Assembly (NCBI GenBank): GCA_002724395.1
Contig: PBOR01000052.1
Span: 42,938 to 106,937, forward strand
Length of the DNA stretch: 64,000 bases
Direction of reading: 5' to 3'
Origin: Rhodospirillaceae bacterium
GTDB taxonomy: Bacteria > Pseudomonadota > Alphaproteobacteria > UBA8366
How positions within the stretch are numbered: position 1 is the stretch's first letter; each line of letters begins with the position of its first letter. Positions 1 through 12,731 of this stretch are shown here, one piece after another. The notes beneath the pieces are model-generated. The model did no database searches. It was not told the origin of the DNA and was given only the letters and a program-made list of their open reading frames with translations. The translations under genes were made by a program, and so were the position numbers.

Positions 1-1976
1 CTATTTTAGATACACCCCCATTGCCCGAATCGGTTAGGACATTCGTGGATTGGGTGGCTGAATACAATCTTTGTCCGCCGGGGTCTGTCCTCCGTATGAC
101 AATGAGTGCACCAAAAGCGCTGCAGCCGCCTAAGCCGCGTATTGCCCTCATTATGAATCAAGATGCGCCGGAGATTCGTATGACCCCAGCGCGCCAGCGA
201 GTGTTATCTTTGCTTGCCGACGGGCCGCCCCGCACTGCGTCTGATTTAGCTAATGAAGCTGGCGTGGGATCCGGTGTGGTGCGTGGTTTAGCTGAAGCCA
301 AGGTATTAAAACGCATACAAATACCTACCAGCGGCCTCTTTCCATTGCCCGATCCCCAAATACCCGGCGCCGACCTTTCTCCGGCGCAGAAAGCAGCGGC
401 CAATGCGATTATCGAAAAAGTGCGAAAGCAGTCATTTGAAGTGTTTTTGTTAGATGGGGTCACCGGATCGGGTAAAACCGAAGTGTATTTTGAGGCAATC
501 GCCGAAACTTTACGGCAAGGCATGCAAGCCCTCGTTTTATTGCCGGAAATTGCCCTCAGCACTCAATGGTTAAATCGTTTTGAGGAGCGATTTGGAGTTT
601 TACCCGCCCAGTGGCATTCAGAATTGTCACAGGCCAACCGAAAACGAATTTGGAGAGGTATAATTGATAGCAAAGTGAATGTTGTTGTCGGAGCACGTTC
701 AGCTTTGTTTCTACCCTTCGATCGTATTGGCTTGATTGTTGTCGATGAAGAGCATGAGGGGTCCTTTAAACAAACCGATGGGGTTGCGTACAACGCTCGC
801 GATATGGCGGTGGTTCGGGCGCGGTTAGAAAAATGTCCTGCGATCTTGGCCACCGCGACACCGTCTCTTGAAACTTTCGTTAACGTTGGTCGTAGTCGTT
901 ATGAACGGCTCCACCTTCCGGAAAGACATAGAGGGGCCGCCTTACCCGAGGTGGAGGTAGTGGACTTACGTCGTGATCGACCAGAGCGGCAAAGTTGGAT
1001 ATCGCCGCCTTTAAAGCTTGGGCTTGCTGCTAATTTGGCTGCGGAAGAGCAGTCATTGCTATTTCTGAACCGCCGAGGCTACGCGCCGCTTACCTTGTGT
1101 CGTTCATGTGGACACCGCCTCCAATGCCCAAATTGTTCCGCATGGCTGGTGGAACATCGTTTTGCGAGCCGCCTTGATTGTCATCATTGTGGTTTCACCA
1201 TGCGTTACCCTGAAACCTGCCCGGAATGTGAAGCCCAAGGCACGATGGCTGCTTGTGGCCCCGGGGTAGAGCGCTTGGTGGAGGAAGTGAGCGTCTTTCT
1301 GCCGGAAGCGCGCATAGGGCTGATGACAAGCGATACGATACGAGGGCCGGGCTCGGCGGCGGATTTGGTCTCACGCGTTCAAAACCACGAGATTGACGTT
1401 TTGGTCGGCACTCAGCTGGTTGCAAAAGGCCATCATTTCCCATTGCTGACCTTAGTTGGGATTGTCGATGCAGATTTGGGATTAAATGGTGGTGATTTGC
1501 GCGCGGCCGAGCGTACCTATCAAATATTGCATCAGGTTTCGGGCCGAGCTGGGCGGGCAGAACGTCCGGGGCGAGTACTATTACAAACATACCAGCCTGA
1601 GCATCCGGTAATGCGCGCCCTTGCGGAGGGGGATAGGGATAATTTCTTGAGCGAAGAGGCCAGGCTCCGGGAAGCCGGTGTTTGGCCACCTTTTGGGCGT
1701 CTCGCAGCACTAATTTTATCGGGCCGTGCCGCTGAAAAGGTCGAGGCGACGGCCCGAAGCCTAGCCCGAGTGGCTCCAAACAATCCCGCTATACGCGTGC
1801 TAGGGCCCGCGCCGGCGCCACTCTCGATAATGCGGGGCCGTCATCGGTGGCGGTTGCTAGTTAAAACCACTCGATCGGTTAATATTCAAAATATACTGCG
1901 GGAGTGGTTGGCACAGGTGAAAATACCTAGCTCGGTTCGATTGAAGGTGGATATTGATCCGTACAGTTTTTTATAA
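1..1976 (+). CDS. priA: Primosomal protein N' (PriA helicase), 5' end outside window
   Basis: GVTGSGKTEVYFEAI Walker A, DEEHEGSFKQ Walker B, Cys-rich zinc motifs CRSCGHRLQCPNCS / CHHCGFTMRYPETCPEC. Frame stays open to the left edge. Confidence 0.96.
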   Translation, partial: ILDTPPLPESVRTFVDWVAEYNLCPPGSVLRMTMSAPKALQPPKPRIALIMNQDAPEIRMTPARQRVLSLLADGPPRTASDLANEAGVGSGVVRGLAEAKVLKRIQIPTSGLFPLPDPQIPGADLSPAQKAAANAIIEKVRKQSFEVFLLDGVTGSGKTEVYFEAIAETLRQGMQALVLLPEIALSTQWLNRFEERFGVLPAQWHSELSQANRKRIWRGIIDSKVNVVVGARSALFLPFDRIGLIVVDEEHEGSFKQTDGVAYNARDMAVVRARLEKCPAILATATPSLETFVNVGRSRYERLHLPERHRGAALPEVEVVDLRRDRPERQSWISPPLKLGLAANLAAEEQSLLFLNRRGYAPLTLCRSCGHRLQCPNCSAWLVEHRFASRLDCHHCGFTMRYPETCPECEAQGTMAACGPGVERLVEEVSVFLPEARIGLMTSDTIRGPGSAADLVSRVQNHEIDVLVGTQLVAKGHHFPLLTLVGIVDADLGLNGGDLRAAERTYQILHQVSGRAGRAERPGRVLLQTYQPEHPVMRALAEGDRDNFLSEEARLREAGVWPPFGRLAALILSGRAAEKVEATARSLARVAPNNPAIRVLGPAPAPLSIMRGRHRWRLLVKTTRSVNIQNILREWLAQVKIPSSVRLKVDIDPYSFL

Positions 1977-2161
1977 TTTGTAGTGAATTTTAAAATCTTT
2001 GCTCCCGCGACCGCAGGCCGCAGGGAGTCCGCTTGTCACCTTTGAGGGCGTATGTTAAACACCGCATAATCGAGGGACGGAAAACCGTTCCAATCTTCTT
2101 GGGAGTGTCGGAAAGTCAGCATTTTCGGAGCTTTCCAGTCAGATTCGGGGGACGCCCTACT

Positions 2162-2719
2162 TTGGCAGTAAATTCAGGCGATACTGGCGTCGCATCGCGC
2201 TATGCGGTGGCACTGTTCGAGCTGGCAGACGATAGCAATTTGCTTGATGTGGTCGCTGATGATCTGCGAACCATTGATTTAGCGATTTCGTCGAATGGCG
2301 ATCTACAGCGTCTTGTTCACAGTCCGGTGGTGAGCCGGGCCGATGCGGGTGCGGCGATGGCTGCTATTTTGGATCAAGCTGGAGCTAATGATTTGACTCG
2401 TAATTTCATTGGCTTAGTCGCGGCTAACCGGCGACTTTTTGCGCTGCGATCCGTCATCACGGAGTACCTCGCGGAATTGGCCAGCCGTCGCGGCGAAGTG
2501 ACCGCGGAAGTATCTTCCGCTATTAAACTTACCAAGAAGCAAGCCGATGAATTAGCGAGAAGCTTGGAGAGGGCGGTTGGCGCGAAGGTATCGGTTAGTG
2601 CGAAGGTTGATCCGGGCTTGGTTGGTGGTCTTGTGGTCAAGGTGGGGAGTGTGATGGTTGATTCCTCACTCCGCACCAGCTTAGAAAAAATGAAACTCGC
2701 GATGAAAGGGGCAGCCTGA
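2162..2719 (+). CDS. atpH: ATP synthase F1 delta subunit (start uncertain; ORF open from 2033)
   Basis: [15 protein letters not shown]-terminus and position before atpA. TTG at 2162 preceded by GGGGGA is the likely start. Confidence 0.9.
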   Translation: MAVNSGDTGVASRYAVALFELADDSNLLDVVADDLRTIDLAISSNGDLQRLVHSPVVSRADAGAAMAAILDQAGANDLTRNFIGLVAANRRLFALRSVITEYLAELASRRGEVTAEVSSAIKLTKKQADELARSLERAVGAKVSVSAKVDPGLVGGLVVKVGSVMVDSSLRTSLEKMKLAMKGAA

Positions 2720-4248
2720 TGGAAATCAAGGCCGCGGAAATTTCTGCAATTCTAAAAGAGCAAATCGCGAACTTCGGTGCCGAAGCCGATGTCGCCGAAG
2801 TAGGACAGGTTATCTCTGTCGGTGACGGTGTGGCTCGCGTTTACGGTCTCGATAATGTCCAAGCCGGAGAAATGGTTGAATTCCCGGGGGGCATCAAAGG
2901 CATGGCGCTTAATTTGGAGGGCGACAATGTCGGTGTGGTCATTTTCGGCGACGATCGGGAGATTAAGGAAGGTGATACAGTCAAGCGGACCGGCGATATC
3001 GTCGATGTTCCGGTTGGTAAAGGTTTGCTGGGCCGTGTTGTAAACGGGCTGGGTGAGCCTATTGATGGTAAGGGCCCAATCGAATCCGACAGTCGTAGTT
3101 TAGTTGAAGTCAAAGCGCCGGGAATTATTCCACGGCAGTCAGTTCATGAGCCGGTCCAAACCGGTCTTAAAGCGCTAGATGCGTTAGTGCCAGTAGGCCG
3201 CGGGCAACGAGAGCTTATTATTGGTGATCGTCAAACCGGTAAAACTGCCGTTGCGATTGATGCGATTCTCAATCAAAAGCCTATGAATGATGGTAATGAT
3301 GAATCTAAAAAGCTCTACTGTATCTATGTGGCCATTGGGCAAAAACGGTCCACGGTTGCGCAAGTAGTTAAGACACTCGAAGATTACGGCGCTATGGAAT
3401 ACACGATTGTTGTTGCTGCGACAGCGTCTGAGCCGGCACCCATGCAGTTCCTTGCGCCCTATGCGGGTTGCGCTATGGGTGAGTACTTCCGCGACAACGG
3501 CATGCATGGTTTGATTGTTTATGATGATTTGTCTAAACAGGCTACAGCGTATCGCCAAATGTCTTTGTTGCTGCGTCGTCCTCCTGGCCGCGAAGCTTAT
3601 CCGGGAGATGTATTCTATTTGCATTCTCGTCTCTTAGAGCGTGCTGCGAAAATGAATGAGAGCCTTGGTAGTGGCTCGCTGACTGCGTTGCCGGTTATTG
3701 AAACGCAGGCGAATGATGTATCTGCCTATATTCCTACCAATGTGATATCTATTACTGATGGTCAGATTTTTCTTGAGACCGAGCTATTCTACAAAGGCAT
3801 TCGTCCTGCAATTAACGTTGGCTTGTCGGTATCTCGTGTTGGTTCGGCAGCTCAGATTAAAGCCATGAAACAGGTTGCGGGTTCGATTAAATTGGAATTA
3901 GCACAATACCGAGAGATGGAGGCTTTTTCGCAGTTTGCGTCTGATCTGGATGCTGCAACTCAGAGATTGCTGGCGCGTGGAGCACGATTGACTGAACTCC
4001 TTAAACAGCCTCAATACAGCCCGTTGCCTGTTGAAGAGCAGGTTGTGGCGATTTTCGCTGGGGTACGTGGTTTTCTGGATAATATTGAGATTGCAGATAT
4101 CGGTGGCTTTGAACAATCCTTGCTGGCACTTATGCGTGACAAGCAAGGGGATCTGTTAGCGGTTATTCGCGATGAAGGTGCAATTTCCGATGACAGTGAG
4201 AAGAAGTTGCTCTCTATTATCGAAGATTTTGCCAAATCCTTTAGCTAG
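2719..4248 (+). CDS. atpA: ATP synthase F1 alpha subunit
   Basis: [19 protein letters not shown] Walker A and full-length alpha-subunit architecture. Confidence 0.98.
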   Translation: MEIKAAEISAILKEQIANFGAEADVAEVGQVISVGDGVARVYGLDNVQAGEMVEFPGGIKGMALNLEGDNVGVVIFGDDREIKEGDTVKRTGDIVDVPVGKGLLGRVVNGLGEPIDGKGPIESDSRSLVEVKAPGIIPRQSVHEPVQTGLKALDALVPVGRGQRELIIGDRQTGKTAVAIDAILNQKPMNDGNDESKKLYCIYVAIGQKRSTVAQVVKTLEDYGAMEYTIVVAATASEPAPMQFLAPYAGCAMGEYFRDNGMHGLIVYDDLSKQATAYRQMSLLLRRPPGREAYPGDVFYLHSRLLERAAKMNESLGSGSLTALPVIETQANDVSAYIPTNVISITDGQIFLETELFYKGIRPAINVGLSVSRVGSAAQIKAMKQVAGSIKLELAQYREMEAFSQFASDLDAATQRLLARGARLTELLKQPQYSPLPVEEQVVAIFAGVRGFLDNIEIADIGGFEQSLLALMRDKQGDLLAVIRDEGAISDDSEKKLLSIIEDFAKSFS

Positions 4249-4268
4249 GCGATTGAGAAAGTAGGTCG

Positions 4269-5165
4269 ATGGCAAGCCTTAAAGAGCTCCGTAACCGGAT
4301 TGCGAGCGTCAAGTCGACGCAACGGATCACTTCTGCTATGAAAATGGTAGCAGCGGCTAAGCTACGGCGGGCTCAGGAGCAAGCAATGGCCGCGCGTCCC
4401 TATGCTGAACGTATGGAAGGCATGTTGCAGTCGGTCGCTCGTGCTTGTGCTGCGGGAGGCTCACCTCTCTTGTCAGGAACGGGTTCCGATAATACGCATT
4501 TGTTAGTTTTGATTTCTGCCGACCGTGGCCTATGTGGCGGCTTTAATATTAGCCTCATGCGCGGACTACGCCAGCACGTGATGAAATTGCAAGGCGCTGG
4601 TAAGGTAGTAAAGCTCATTATTGTGGGGCGTAAAGGGGTTAGCCTGGTTCGTCGGGAATTTCCGGACTTGGTTTTGGAGGTGTTTGAAGATATTGCCAAG
4701 CCCGCACCTTTTTTTGGTTCCGCACGTTCAATTGCCGAAAATATCACTGCGCGCTTTGAGGCGGGTGAATTCGATACCTGTACTGTGTTTTACAACAGGT
4801 TTGTTTCTGCGTTGACCCAGATCGTCACGCCTCAGCAATTAATCCCGTTTGCTTTGCCTGAGAATGATACTGGTGAATATGAGGCAGAAGAAACTGTTAT
4901 TGCCGTCTCGGCGTCTTATGAGTTTGAGCCTTCCGAAGAGGGAATTCTCGATGAATTACTGCCGCGTAATGTGGCAATACAAATTTTCAAAGCAATGCTG
5001 GAATCTTTTGCATCGGAACAAGGTGCGAGGATGACTGCAATGGATAGTGCGTCCCGTAATGCGGGCGATATGATTAACAGCTTGACCCAGAACTATAACC
5101 GAAGCCGCCAAGCGCAGATTACCAAGGAGTTGATCGAAATCATCTCTGGTGCAGAAGCGCTGTAG
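4269..5165 (+). CDS. atpG: ATP synthase F1 gamma subunit
   Basis: [37 protein letters not shown]-terminus. Confidence 0.98.
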   Translation: MASLKELRNRIASVKSTQRITSAMKMVAAAKLRRAQEQAMAARPYAERMEGMLQSVARACAAGGSPLLSGTGSDNTHLLVLISADRGLCGGFNISLMRGLRQHVMKLQGAGKVVKLIIVGRKGVSLVRREFPDLVLEVFEDIAKPAPFFGSARSIAENITARFEAGEFDTCTVFYNRFVSALTQIVTPQQLIPFALPENDTGEYEAEETVIAVSASYEFEPSEEGILDELLPRNVAIQIFKAMLESFASEQGARMTAMDSASRNAGDMINSLTQNYNRSRQAQITKELIEIISGAEAL

Positions 5166-5176
5166 CGATGGGTTAA

Positions 5177-6622
<1,446 letters not shown>

Positions 6623-6628
6623 CTTATT

Positions 6629-7042
6629 ATGACTGGTACCCTTAAGCTTGAATTAGTTTCCCCAGAGCGGCTAATTTTCTCTGAAGAGGTTGAAATGGCC
6701 GTGTTGCCGGGCGGCGAAGGTGATTTTGGGGTTATAGGCGGCCATTCACCCGTGATCTCGACATTGCGGCCTGGCACTATTGCAATTTTTGATGGAAGTT
6801 CTGTGGCGGCACGCTTTTTTGTGGCAGGCGGTTTTGCGGAAGTGAACAGCGAGGGTTGTACGGTGCTGGCGGAGGCGGCTGACAATATAGAAGATTTTGA
6901 CCGTGTGACTGTTGCTCAAGCGCTACACAAGGCGCGTGAAGATTTGCGCAACGCGTCCGAAGAAGAACGCAAAGGGCTTGCACAGCAAGTTACCATTGGT
7001 GAAGCTAAATTGGCGGCAATCGATAGCCCGGCCTACGGTTAA
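6629..7042 (+). CDS. atpC: ATP synthase F1 epsilon subunit
   Basis: LELVSPERLIFSEEVEMAVLPGGEGDFGVIGGHSP; follows atpD. Confidence 0.96.
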   Translation: MTGTLKLELVSPERLIFSEEVEMAVLPGGEGDFGVIGGHSPVISTLRPGTIAIFDGSSVAARFFVAGGFAEVNSEGCTVLAEAADNIEDFDRVTVAQALHKAREDLRNASEEERKGLAQQVTIGEAKLAAIDSPAYG

Positions 7043-7118
7043 TCAACAGTACTCATTGCGTGAAAAAAAGCCTTCAAACAGGGACCGTTTCTGACGGTTC
7101 GAGAAATACCTTGGAGAG

Positions 7119-7979
7119 CTAAGCGATTAAGCTAAGTAACTCTCCTGGATCAAGTACGCCTCCATCGCCCGGTGTGAGCATGGTTGCATTTTTAATAACC
7201 TGAGTGTCAACTTTACCAAGACCCAGCTTTTCACCAAGGAACCGTTTTTCTGGATTAAAGAGGGGCTCGCCATCTGGCTTCGTAACCATAGCTAGTGAGC
7301 TGGATTTTTTGATAAAGGCATCGCCTTTCTCTCTAGCCTTTTGTGCATCTAGGTTCTTTTGTTTCTGAATTTCGGCACGCGCCCGAAGAATTTTTTGTTC
7401 CGCCTCTGCGGCAACGGCTCTATCTGCGGATGAAGGTTCTCGTGGGGCCAAGGCCGCGCGCTTTACAATTTGCAGTTTACGAATAGTGGCCTCTGGGTTG
7501 TTAGGTACCGTTGACGTATCGATACGAACCTCGCCACCTACTGCATAGGATCGGCCGTCTGGTCCTACTACTGTTCGATATGTTGGTGAACTGGCAAATT
7601 GACCGCCGGCAACTTTATGGGCTTGTTCATGTTCACGCACTTGGCGGTCTCGTGCCTGTAGTTCTCGTACCTTGCGCTTTTCCGACTCAGTTAGACCGTC
7701 GGAGCTTTCGGCATTCGAATAAACGCGGCTGGTCGCGGTTATGCTTGTGGCGGATATTTTATTATTTTGTACTGCTTGGGCTTGTGTCTGAGAGCTCTGA
7801 TCGAGGTAAGAGAATGGGCGTCCCGGTCGCGCAACATCGTTACGTCGAATAACGGGCGTGTTATCGCGATCCACGGAAGCGGCAGCATTAGAATTGAACC
7901 TGCCACCGCCAAGGCCGGCAACGTTTAATGCCTGGCCACCGGTTTGCTGCAATGGAGATGTTTCCAAAGATGGAATCAT
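7119..7979 (-). CDS. Putative metalloprotease, SprA-related (CJM1_0395-like) family
   Basis: VREHEQAHKVAGGQFASSPTYRTVVGPDGRSYAVGGEV (HExxH-like motif plus GPDGxxYAVGGEV). Confidence 0.75.
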   Translation of the reverse strand: MIPSLETSPLQQTGGQALNVAGLGGGRFNSNAAASVDRDNTPVIRRNDVARPGRPFSYLDQSSQTQAQAVQNNKISATSITATSRVYSNAESSDGLTESEKRKVRELQARDRQVREHEQAHKVAGGQFASSPTYRTVVGPDGRSYAVGGEVRIDTSTVPNNPEATIRKLQIVKRAALAPREPSSADRAVAAEAEQKILRARAEIQKQKNLDAQKAREKGDAFIKKSSSLAMVTKPDGEPLFNPEKRFLGEKLGLGKVDTQVIKNATMLTPGDGGVLDPGELLSLIA

Positions 7980-8160
7980 CGGCCTATTCTTCTCCCAAAC
8001 AAGAAACTTTGATTTATTCTAAATAGCATTACCAATAATGGGCCCGACTGCACCAGCGTTTATTTTTACAAAACCCCAGCGTTTGAGGGCATTCACCATA
8101 AATTCCTACTAAAATGTAGGAGCTTTTAGGATAATTGTCAAAATGGCCATACGGTGAAAT

Positions 8161-8637
8161 TTATTTCTCCACTAAAGGACGTAAAACGCCCACTACTCTT
8201 TCATAAACATCTCTTTTAAACGGTACGATTAAAGAGAGGAGATCATTAAACCCCACCCACTGCCATTCAGTGAACTCTGGAATTTCTGTGTTTAGATTTA
8301 TATCACTATCTTGGCCGAGGTATCGGAATGCAAACCATTTTTGTGTTTGTCCACGGTATTGTCCCTTCCAGAGCCTTTGCGATAGTTTTACTGGCAAATC
8401 ATAGGCATACCATTCCGGGCATTCGCCTATGAGCTCCGCGTTATTGGTCCCAATTTCTTCTTTCATTTCACGGAGGGCTGCATCTCTGGGGCATTCATTA
8501 TTATCGATACCGCCCTGGGGCATTTGCCAATGATTGCCCGGTACATCGACCCGGCGTGCTACAAAAACCTTATTCCGCTGGTTGACTAGCATTATGCCTA
8601 CACAAGGTCTGTGAGGTCGTACTTCCACTGGGTTCAC
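8161..8637 (-). CDS. rppH: RNA pyrophosphohydrolase (Nudix)
   Basis: Nudix box GGIDNNECPRDAALREMKEEIGT. GTG start (VNPVEVRPHRPCVG) overlaps the upstream stop. Confidence 0.92.
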   Translation of the reverse strand: MNPVEVRPHRPCVGIMLVNQRNKVFVARRVDVPGNHWQMPQGGIDNNECPRDAALREMKEEIGTNNAELIGECPEWYAYDLPVKLSQRLWKGQYRGQTQKWFAFRYLGQDSDINLNTEIPEFTEWQWVGFNDLLSLIVPFKRDVYERVVGVLRPLVEK

Positions 8638-9971
8638 TTTAAGGATTCTTGGGCTATCGCTGTTATAGGTGCTAGTGCAAGGCCTCGTTCCCGAACGTTT
8701 TCCGCCCAACCAGAAACTTCGGTGACGCTTATTGGATAAGGGCGCGCGATAGCAACAGCGAATCCCCGTCTCTTTGCAATTTCCTCGGCTTGGGCAAGCC
8801 GAGCCCGTATATTTTTGCCGGTAGCAATTTCATCGAGGAATATATCTCGGGCAGCAACAGGCATTCTAAGTTTCTTTGCAATACCCACCGCGTTGCTGAG
8901 CGGGTTCTCGCGCACATCTAGCATCATTAGACCCCGCGATTTTAACTCCGAAACGACCGGCTTTAACGCCCCTGGTTTCGTTGTAAACTCACCGGCCATA
9001 AAAGTGCTAACACCTACATATCCTGTCAAGCGGCTCAACACCCAACGTAATCGTTGTTTGTTTTGTTTTATCGAAAGTGAAGATAATAAAGTGTATGGCC
9101 CAGGGTCGCTATTGGGATAATCAAGCGGCTCCATCGGTAATGCAACCAATACTTCATGCCCAGCTGAGCGGCTAATATTGATCCAATCTTTAAGCCTTCG
9201 CGCAAAAGGGGCGAAGGCGAGGGTGACGGCACCAGGTGTTTTTTGAATGACCGCCTCTGTCGCATCTGCGGAGACACCGAGATCTATAAACACAATTGCT
9301 ATGCGGGGTTTTTTTTCAAGTTTGCTGAAGGGCCGCGAATACACACGCCAGGCTTGCCGTCCGTCCTTGCTGACGATTGGCAGAGGACCGATGGTGGCTC
9401 TCTCAACCAACTGTGGATCAGGGTGGGGGTGGAGCCGTAGTGTAAACTTCTTAAGTTTCTTGGAAAGAAGTGGCTTTTTAGCAAGAGGCAAGTTTGTCTT
9501 TTTATTCTCGGACGTATTCGGTTGTGCGGCCCGGCGACCCGCATCCGTATTCCTTTTGGTCCCCACTTCTTTTTTTTCTCTATTTTTTGCGCGGGGCGCA
9601 CCATTCCTAGAGTGTTTTGCCGGGGCGTTCCCCTCGCCGGCAAAAGTCATACTTATACTTGGCTGTTGCCGTTCCAGTTCCGCATAAATACTGTCCTCAG
9701 TAAAAAAGATCCAAACCACAGTTCCAACTAATACAGTACCCAACATTGCCCAGGCACCAATCAGCAGTTTTCTTGATAAATTATCTACGGTGCTCAATCT
9801 TAACCGGGCATGGCCTAGCAGTTTTCGTGATATTTCAACCACATTGCCAGACACTGGCCGAGCATCGATCAGCAGTTTTCGTGATATTCCAACTACATTG
9901 CTAGACACTGCCCGGGCATCGATCAGCAATTTTCGTAGTAAATCACTGCCTGATGAAGGCGCGTTATGCAC
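8634..9971 (-). CDS. Divergent polysaccharide deacetylase family protein (YibQ-like), membrane anchored
   Basis: IAIVFIDLGVSADATEAVIQKTPGAVTLAFAPF...HEVLVALPMEPLDYPNSDPGPYTLL. Confidence 0.85.
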   Translation of the reverse strand: MHNAPSSGSDLLRKLLIDARAVSSNVVGISRKLLIDARPVSGNVVEISRKLLGHARLRLSTVDNLSRKLLIGAWAMLGTVLVGTVVWIFFTEDSIYAELERQQPSISMTFAGEGNAPAKHSRNGAPRAKNREKKEVGTKRNTDAGRRAAQPNTSENKKTNLPLAKKPLLSKKLKKFTLRLHPHPDPQLVERATIGPLPIVSKDGRQAWRVYSRPFSKLEKKPRIAIVFIDLGVSADATEAVIQKTPGAVTLAFAPFARRLKDWINISRSAGHEVLVALPMEPLDYPNSDPGPYTLLSSLSIKQNKQRLRWVLSRLTGYVGVSTFMAGEFTTKPGALKPVVSELKSRGLMMLDVRENPLSNAVGIAKKLRMPVAARDIFLDEIATGKNIRARLAQAEEIAKRRGFAVAIARPYPISVTEVSGWAENVRERGLALAPITAIAQESLK

Positions 9972-10051
9972 TTCTGCCGCGGCGGAGCCGTCGAGGACCC
10001 CGCCATCGCCTTTGGATTTTTTGAAGGGTAGTTTCAGTGTTCAAATACCCC

Positions 10052-11446
10052 TTAGTTCGTTGCGCCGGCCTTGGTCTGCTGGAAAAGCGATAGCCCACGT
10101 AACAAATCCAGTGCGCGCGCTAATTGATAGTCTTGCACGGATTTGTTTTTGGCAGAGGAATTTTTTTCGGTTTTATCGCCTTTTTGGACTTTCACAGAGT
10201 TTTCCGACTTTTTGTCCTCTTTTTCTTTCAATCCTTCATTTTTTCTTGGGTCGTTCTCGTTTTTAAGTGAATTCCGCAAAGACGCTTCGCTTCGCCGTTT
10301 GGGCAGGTCGATAACTTCAACTTTTGCCTGTTGGACGTGAATGTCCGGATCGATCCCTTTTGCCTGAATCGATCGCCCGCTTGGTGTATAATAGCGTTGT
10401 GTAGTCATTTTTATCGCACCACTCTGGCCAAGCGGAATGATAGTTTGAACAGAGCCCTTACCGAAAGAGCCTGTTCCCAATACAATGGCGCGGCGATGGT
10501 CCTGTAGTGCACCGGCCACAATTTCGGAGGCCGATGCAGATCCACCGTTTATGAGCACTACCAACGGTAATCCACCGGTTTGGTCGCCTTTGGTTGATTG
10601 AAAACGTTGTGCCGATTCTTCGTGCCGTCCTCGGGTTGATACAATTTCACCCTGATCCAAAAAAACGTCGGCGACACTCACCGCTTGGTTTAATAGGCCG
10701 CCGGGGTTGTTCCGAAGATCAAGCACATAGCCTTTGATCTCATCGCCAATCTCTGTTTTCAATTTTTTAAGCGCTTTTTTTAGGCCGCTGGTACTTTGCT
10801 CGTTGAAGCTCGTAATACGGACATAGCCGACTTTACCTTCGGTACGCGACCTGACGGATTGGATGCGAATACGTGCGCGGGTGAGGATTACGTCAAATGG
10901 TTTTTGGGCGGCACGACGTATAGTAACTTTGAGGTCGGTATTGACACGGCCGCGCATTTTCTCCACCGCTTGTGATAGCGATAGACCCCGTACGGGTTTG
11001 CCATCTAGATGTGAGATTAAATCTCCCGCCATAAGGCCGGCCCGGAATGCAGGAGTGTCATCGATTGGTGAGACGACTTTAACCAAGCCGCTGTCACGGT
11101 CCATGGTCACTTCAATCCCGAGGCCGCCAAATTCGCCAGTAGTGTGGACCTGCATTTCCTTGAACTTCTTCTTGTTCAGGAAGTTCGAGTGAGGGTCTAG
11201 GTGCCCTAACATGCCTTCAATTGCAGCTTCTATGAGTTCCTCATCCGAGATTTTTTCAACATAGTCATTGCGAACGCGTTCAAACACGTCACCGAATAGT
11301 TCTAACAACCGATACGTGTCTGTCTTGTCCTGACTGGCGGCTTGTGTGGCCGCAGGTAATCCGAATTGCAGGATAAGGCAGGCCAGCAGTATGGGCAAAA
11401 AATTACGGAATTTCTCTACATAATCTGATTTTATTGTTTTGGTCAC
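10052..11446 (-). CDS. ctpA: C-terminal processing peptidase, S41 family
   Basis: PDZ domain, VLDLRNNPGGLLNQAVSVADVFL, NGGSASASEIVAGALQDHRRAIVLGTGSFGKGSVQ. Confidence 0.95.
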   Translation of the reverse strand: MTKTIKSDYVEKFRNFLPILLACLILQFGLPAATQAASQDKTDTYRLLELFGDVFERVRNDYVEKISDEELIEAAIEGMLGHLDPHSNFLNKKKFKEMQVHTTGEFGGLGIEVTMDRDSGLVKVVSPIDDTPAFRAGLMAGDLISHLDGKPVRGLSLSQAVEKMRGRVNTDLKVTIRRAAQKPFDVILTRARIRIQSVRSRTEGKVGYVRITSFNEQSTSGLKKALKKLKTEIGDEIKGYVLDLRNNPGGLLNQAVSVADVFLDQGEIVSTRGRHEESAQRFQSTKGDQTGGLPLVVLINGGSASASEIVAGALQDHRRAIVLGTGSFGKGSVQTIIPLGQSGAIKMTTQRYYTPSGRSIQAKGIDPDIHVQQAKVEVIDLPKRRSEASLRNSLKNENDPRKNEGLKEKEDKKSENSVKVQKGDKTEKNSSAKNKSVQDYQLARALDLLRGLSLFQQTKAGATN

Positions 11447-11504
11447 TATTGATCCTCTTACGCGTTCAACATCGCTAGCCTATTGTCGCATATTTATATT
11501 CATT

Positions 11505-12731
11505 TTAGCTACGTAGGCGATTGCTTTTATAGGCAACCCAAGGGAGCGGGTTTACCGGCCTACCAGCGCGGCGTAATTCCATATATAGACGTGGCTTCGT
11601 GGCGCTTTTTTTTGCCATCACACCGATAGGTTCGCCTGCCAAAACCCACTGGCCTAGCGAACCGTCGACGCGCACCATACCCGCGAGTAAAGTGTGATAA
11701 CCACCACGATGTTCAATGATCAATATTTTTCCGTAACCACGAAATGGGCCGGCGAAAACGATTTTGCCATCAAAAGGTGCAACCACTTGCGCCCCAGACC
11801 ACGCAGCAACTGTGATTCCTTTGGCGGTGTTGCCGTAACCCGTGTTTTGTCCATATCCTTTAACTAACTTGCCGCGTGCGGGCAGAGTGACGCCGCCGCG
11901 CCTCGGAAATATCCGAATCGATGTGGGGCCCCGGTGCTGCAGCGTGGGTTTTGCCCGAGATAAAATCTTACCGCCATCTTTGCCACGGATAGTCGGGCCA
12001 GACCTCAGTTGGCCAAACAGATCTCTGAGGCTTTTGGCTTTGTTAGTTAGCTGTGCAACCTTTTTTGCAATACGTTCTTTTTCCACATTTGTGATTTGGC
12101 GGAGCGATGCTTTCTTGGCTACCAGTTTGGTCATTTTTTGACGCTCATTTTCGAGCGCATCCGTTGCCGCTTTCAGTTTTTCATATTGAGAGAAGATATC
12201 GGCTTGGATGAGTCCTAGCTCTACAATTTCTTCTTGCAGTGACTGTGCTCGAGTCTGAATTTGCGGGACTGCGGCTCGTAAAAGTGTAGCGCTTCGGAGC
12301 ATTTGGATAGGATCGCCCGGCGCAAGAAGCAGCGCCTGCGGGGGGTTCCTGGCAAGCTTTTCCATGGCCGCTAAAGTGCCATGCATTTGTCTATTCCGTT
12401 TTTGGAGCATTGTACGTCGCCGGTCGGCCTCATCGTTGAGATCGTTGAGCTTCTCTTGTAGCTGCGCCATATGGACTTCTTGCGCCTGCACAGCGCGCGC
12501 GGCTTGGATCATTTGGCCACGTAATCCGTGTAATTCCGTGGCAATCACCTTGCTCTGAGTTTCCAAGTCAACCTGACGTTGTCGATCTTTTGCGATTTCA
12601 CCCTCAATTTTTTGCAAATCGCTAGGGTCTTGGGCGACAGATTCATGCGCCGCACACATCAAAAAAAATGCTGCGAGAATAGCAGTTAGAATAAGGAGCC
12701 GGCTATGTTCGGAACTAACCAGTGGCAGCAT
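11505..12731 (-). CDS. Murein hydrolase activator EnvC-like / M23 peptidase-domain protein
   Basis: N-terminal coiled coil plus C-terminal M23-like GKLVKGYGQNTGYGNTAKGITVAAWSGAQVVAPFDGKIVFAG. Confidence 0.85.
   Translation of the reverse strand: MLPLVSSEHSRLLILTAILAAFFLMCAAHESVAQDPSDLQKIEGEIAKDRQRQVDLETQSKVIATELHGLRGQMIQAARAVQAQEVHMAQLQEKLNDLNDEADRRRTMLQKRNRQMHGTLAAMEKLARNPPQALLLAPGDPIQMLRSATLLRAAVPQIQTRAQSLQEEIVELGLIQADIFSQYEKLKAATDALENERQKMTKLVAKKASLRQITNVEKERIAKKVAQLTNKAKSLRDLFGQLRSGPTIRGKDGGKILSRAKPTLQHRGPTSIRIFPRRGGVTLPARGKLVKGYGQNTGYGNTAKGITVAAWSGAQVVAPFDGKIVFAGPFRGYGKILIIEHRGGYHTLLAGMVRVDGSLGQWVLAGEPIGVMAKKSATKPRLYMELRRAGRPVNPLPWVAYKSNRLRS

Noticed and set aside
158-853. Minus-strand ORFs 158-562 and 563-853 inside priA
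   Set aside because: Antisense to a strongly supported gene; no recognisable domain; typical shadow ORFs.
8104-8125. TCCTAC-TAAAAT-GTAGGA hairpin after rppH
   Set aside because: Only 6-bp stem with a weak T-rich tail; not strong enough to call a terminator.
9247-9687. 146-aa plus-strand ORF inside the YibQ-like gene
   Set aside because: Antisense shadow ORF with low-complexity Phe/Ser/Leu content.
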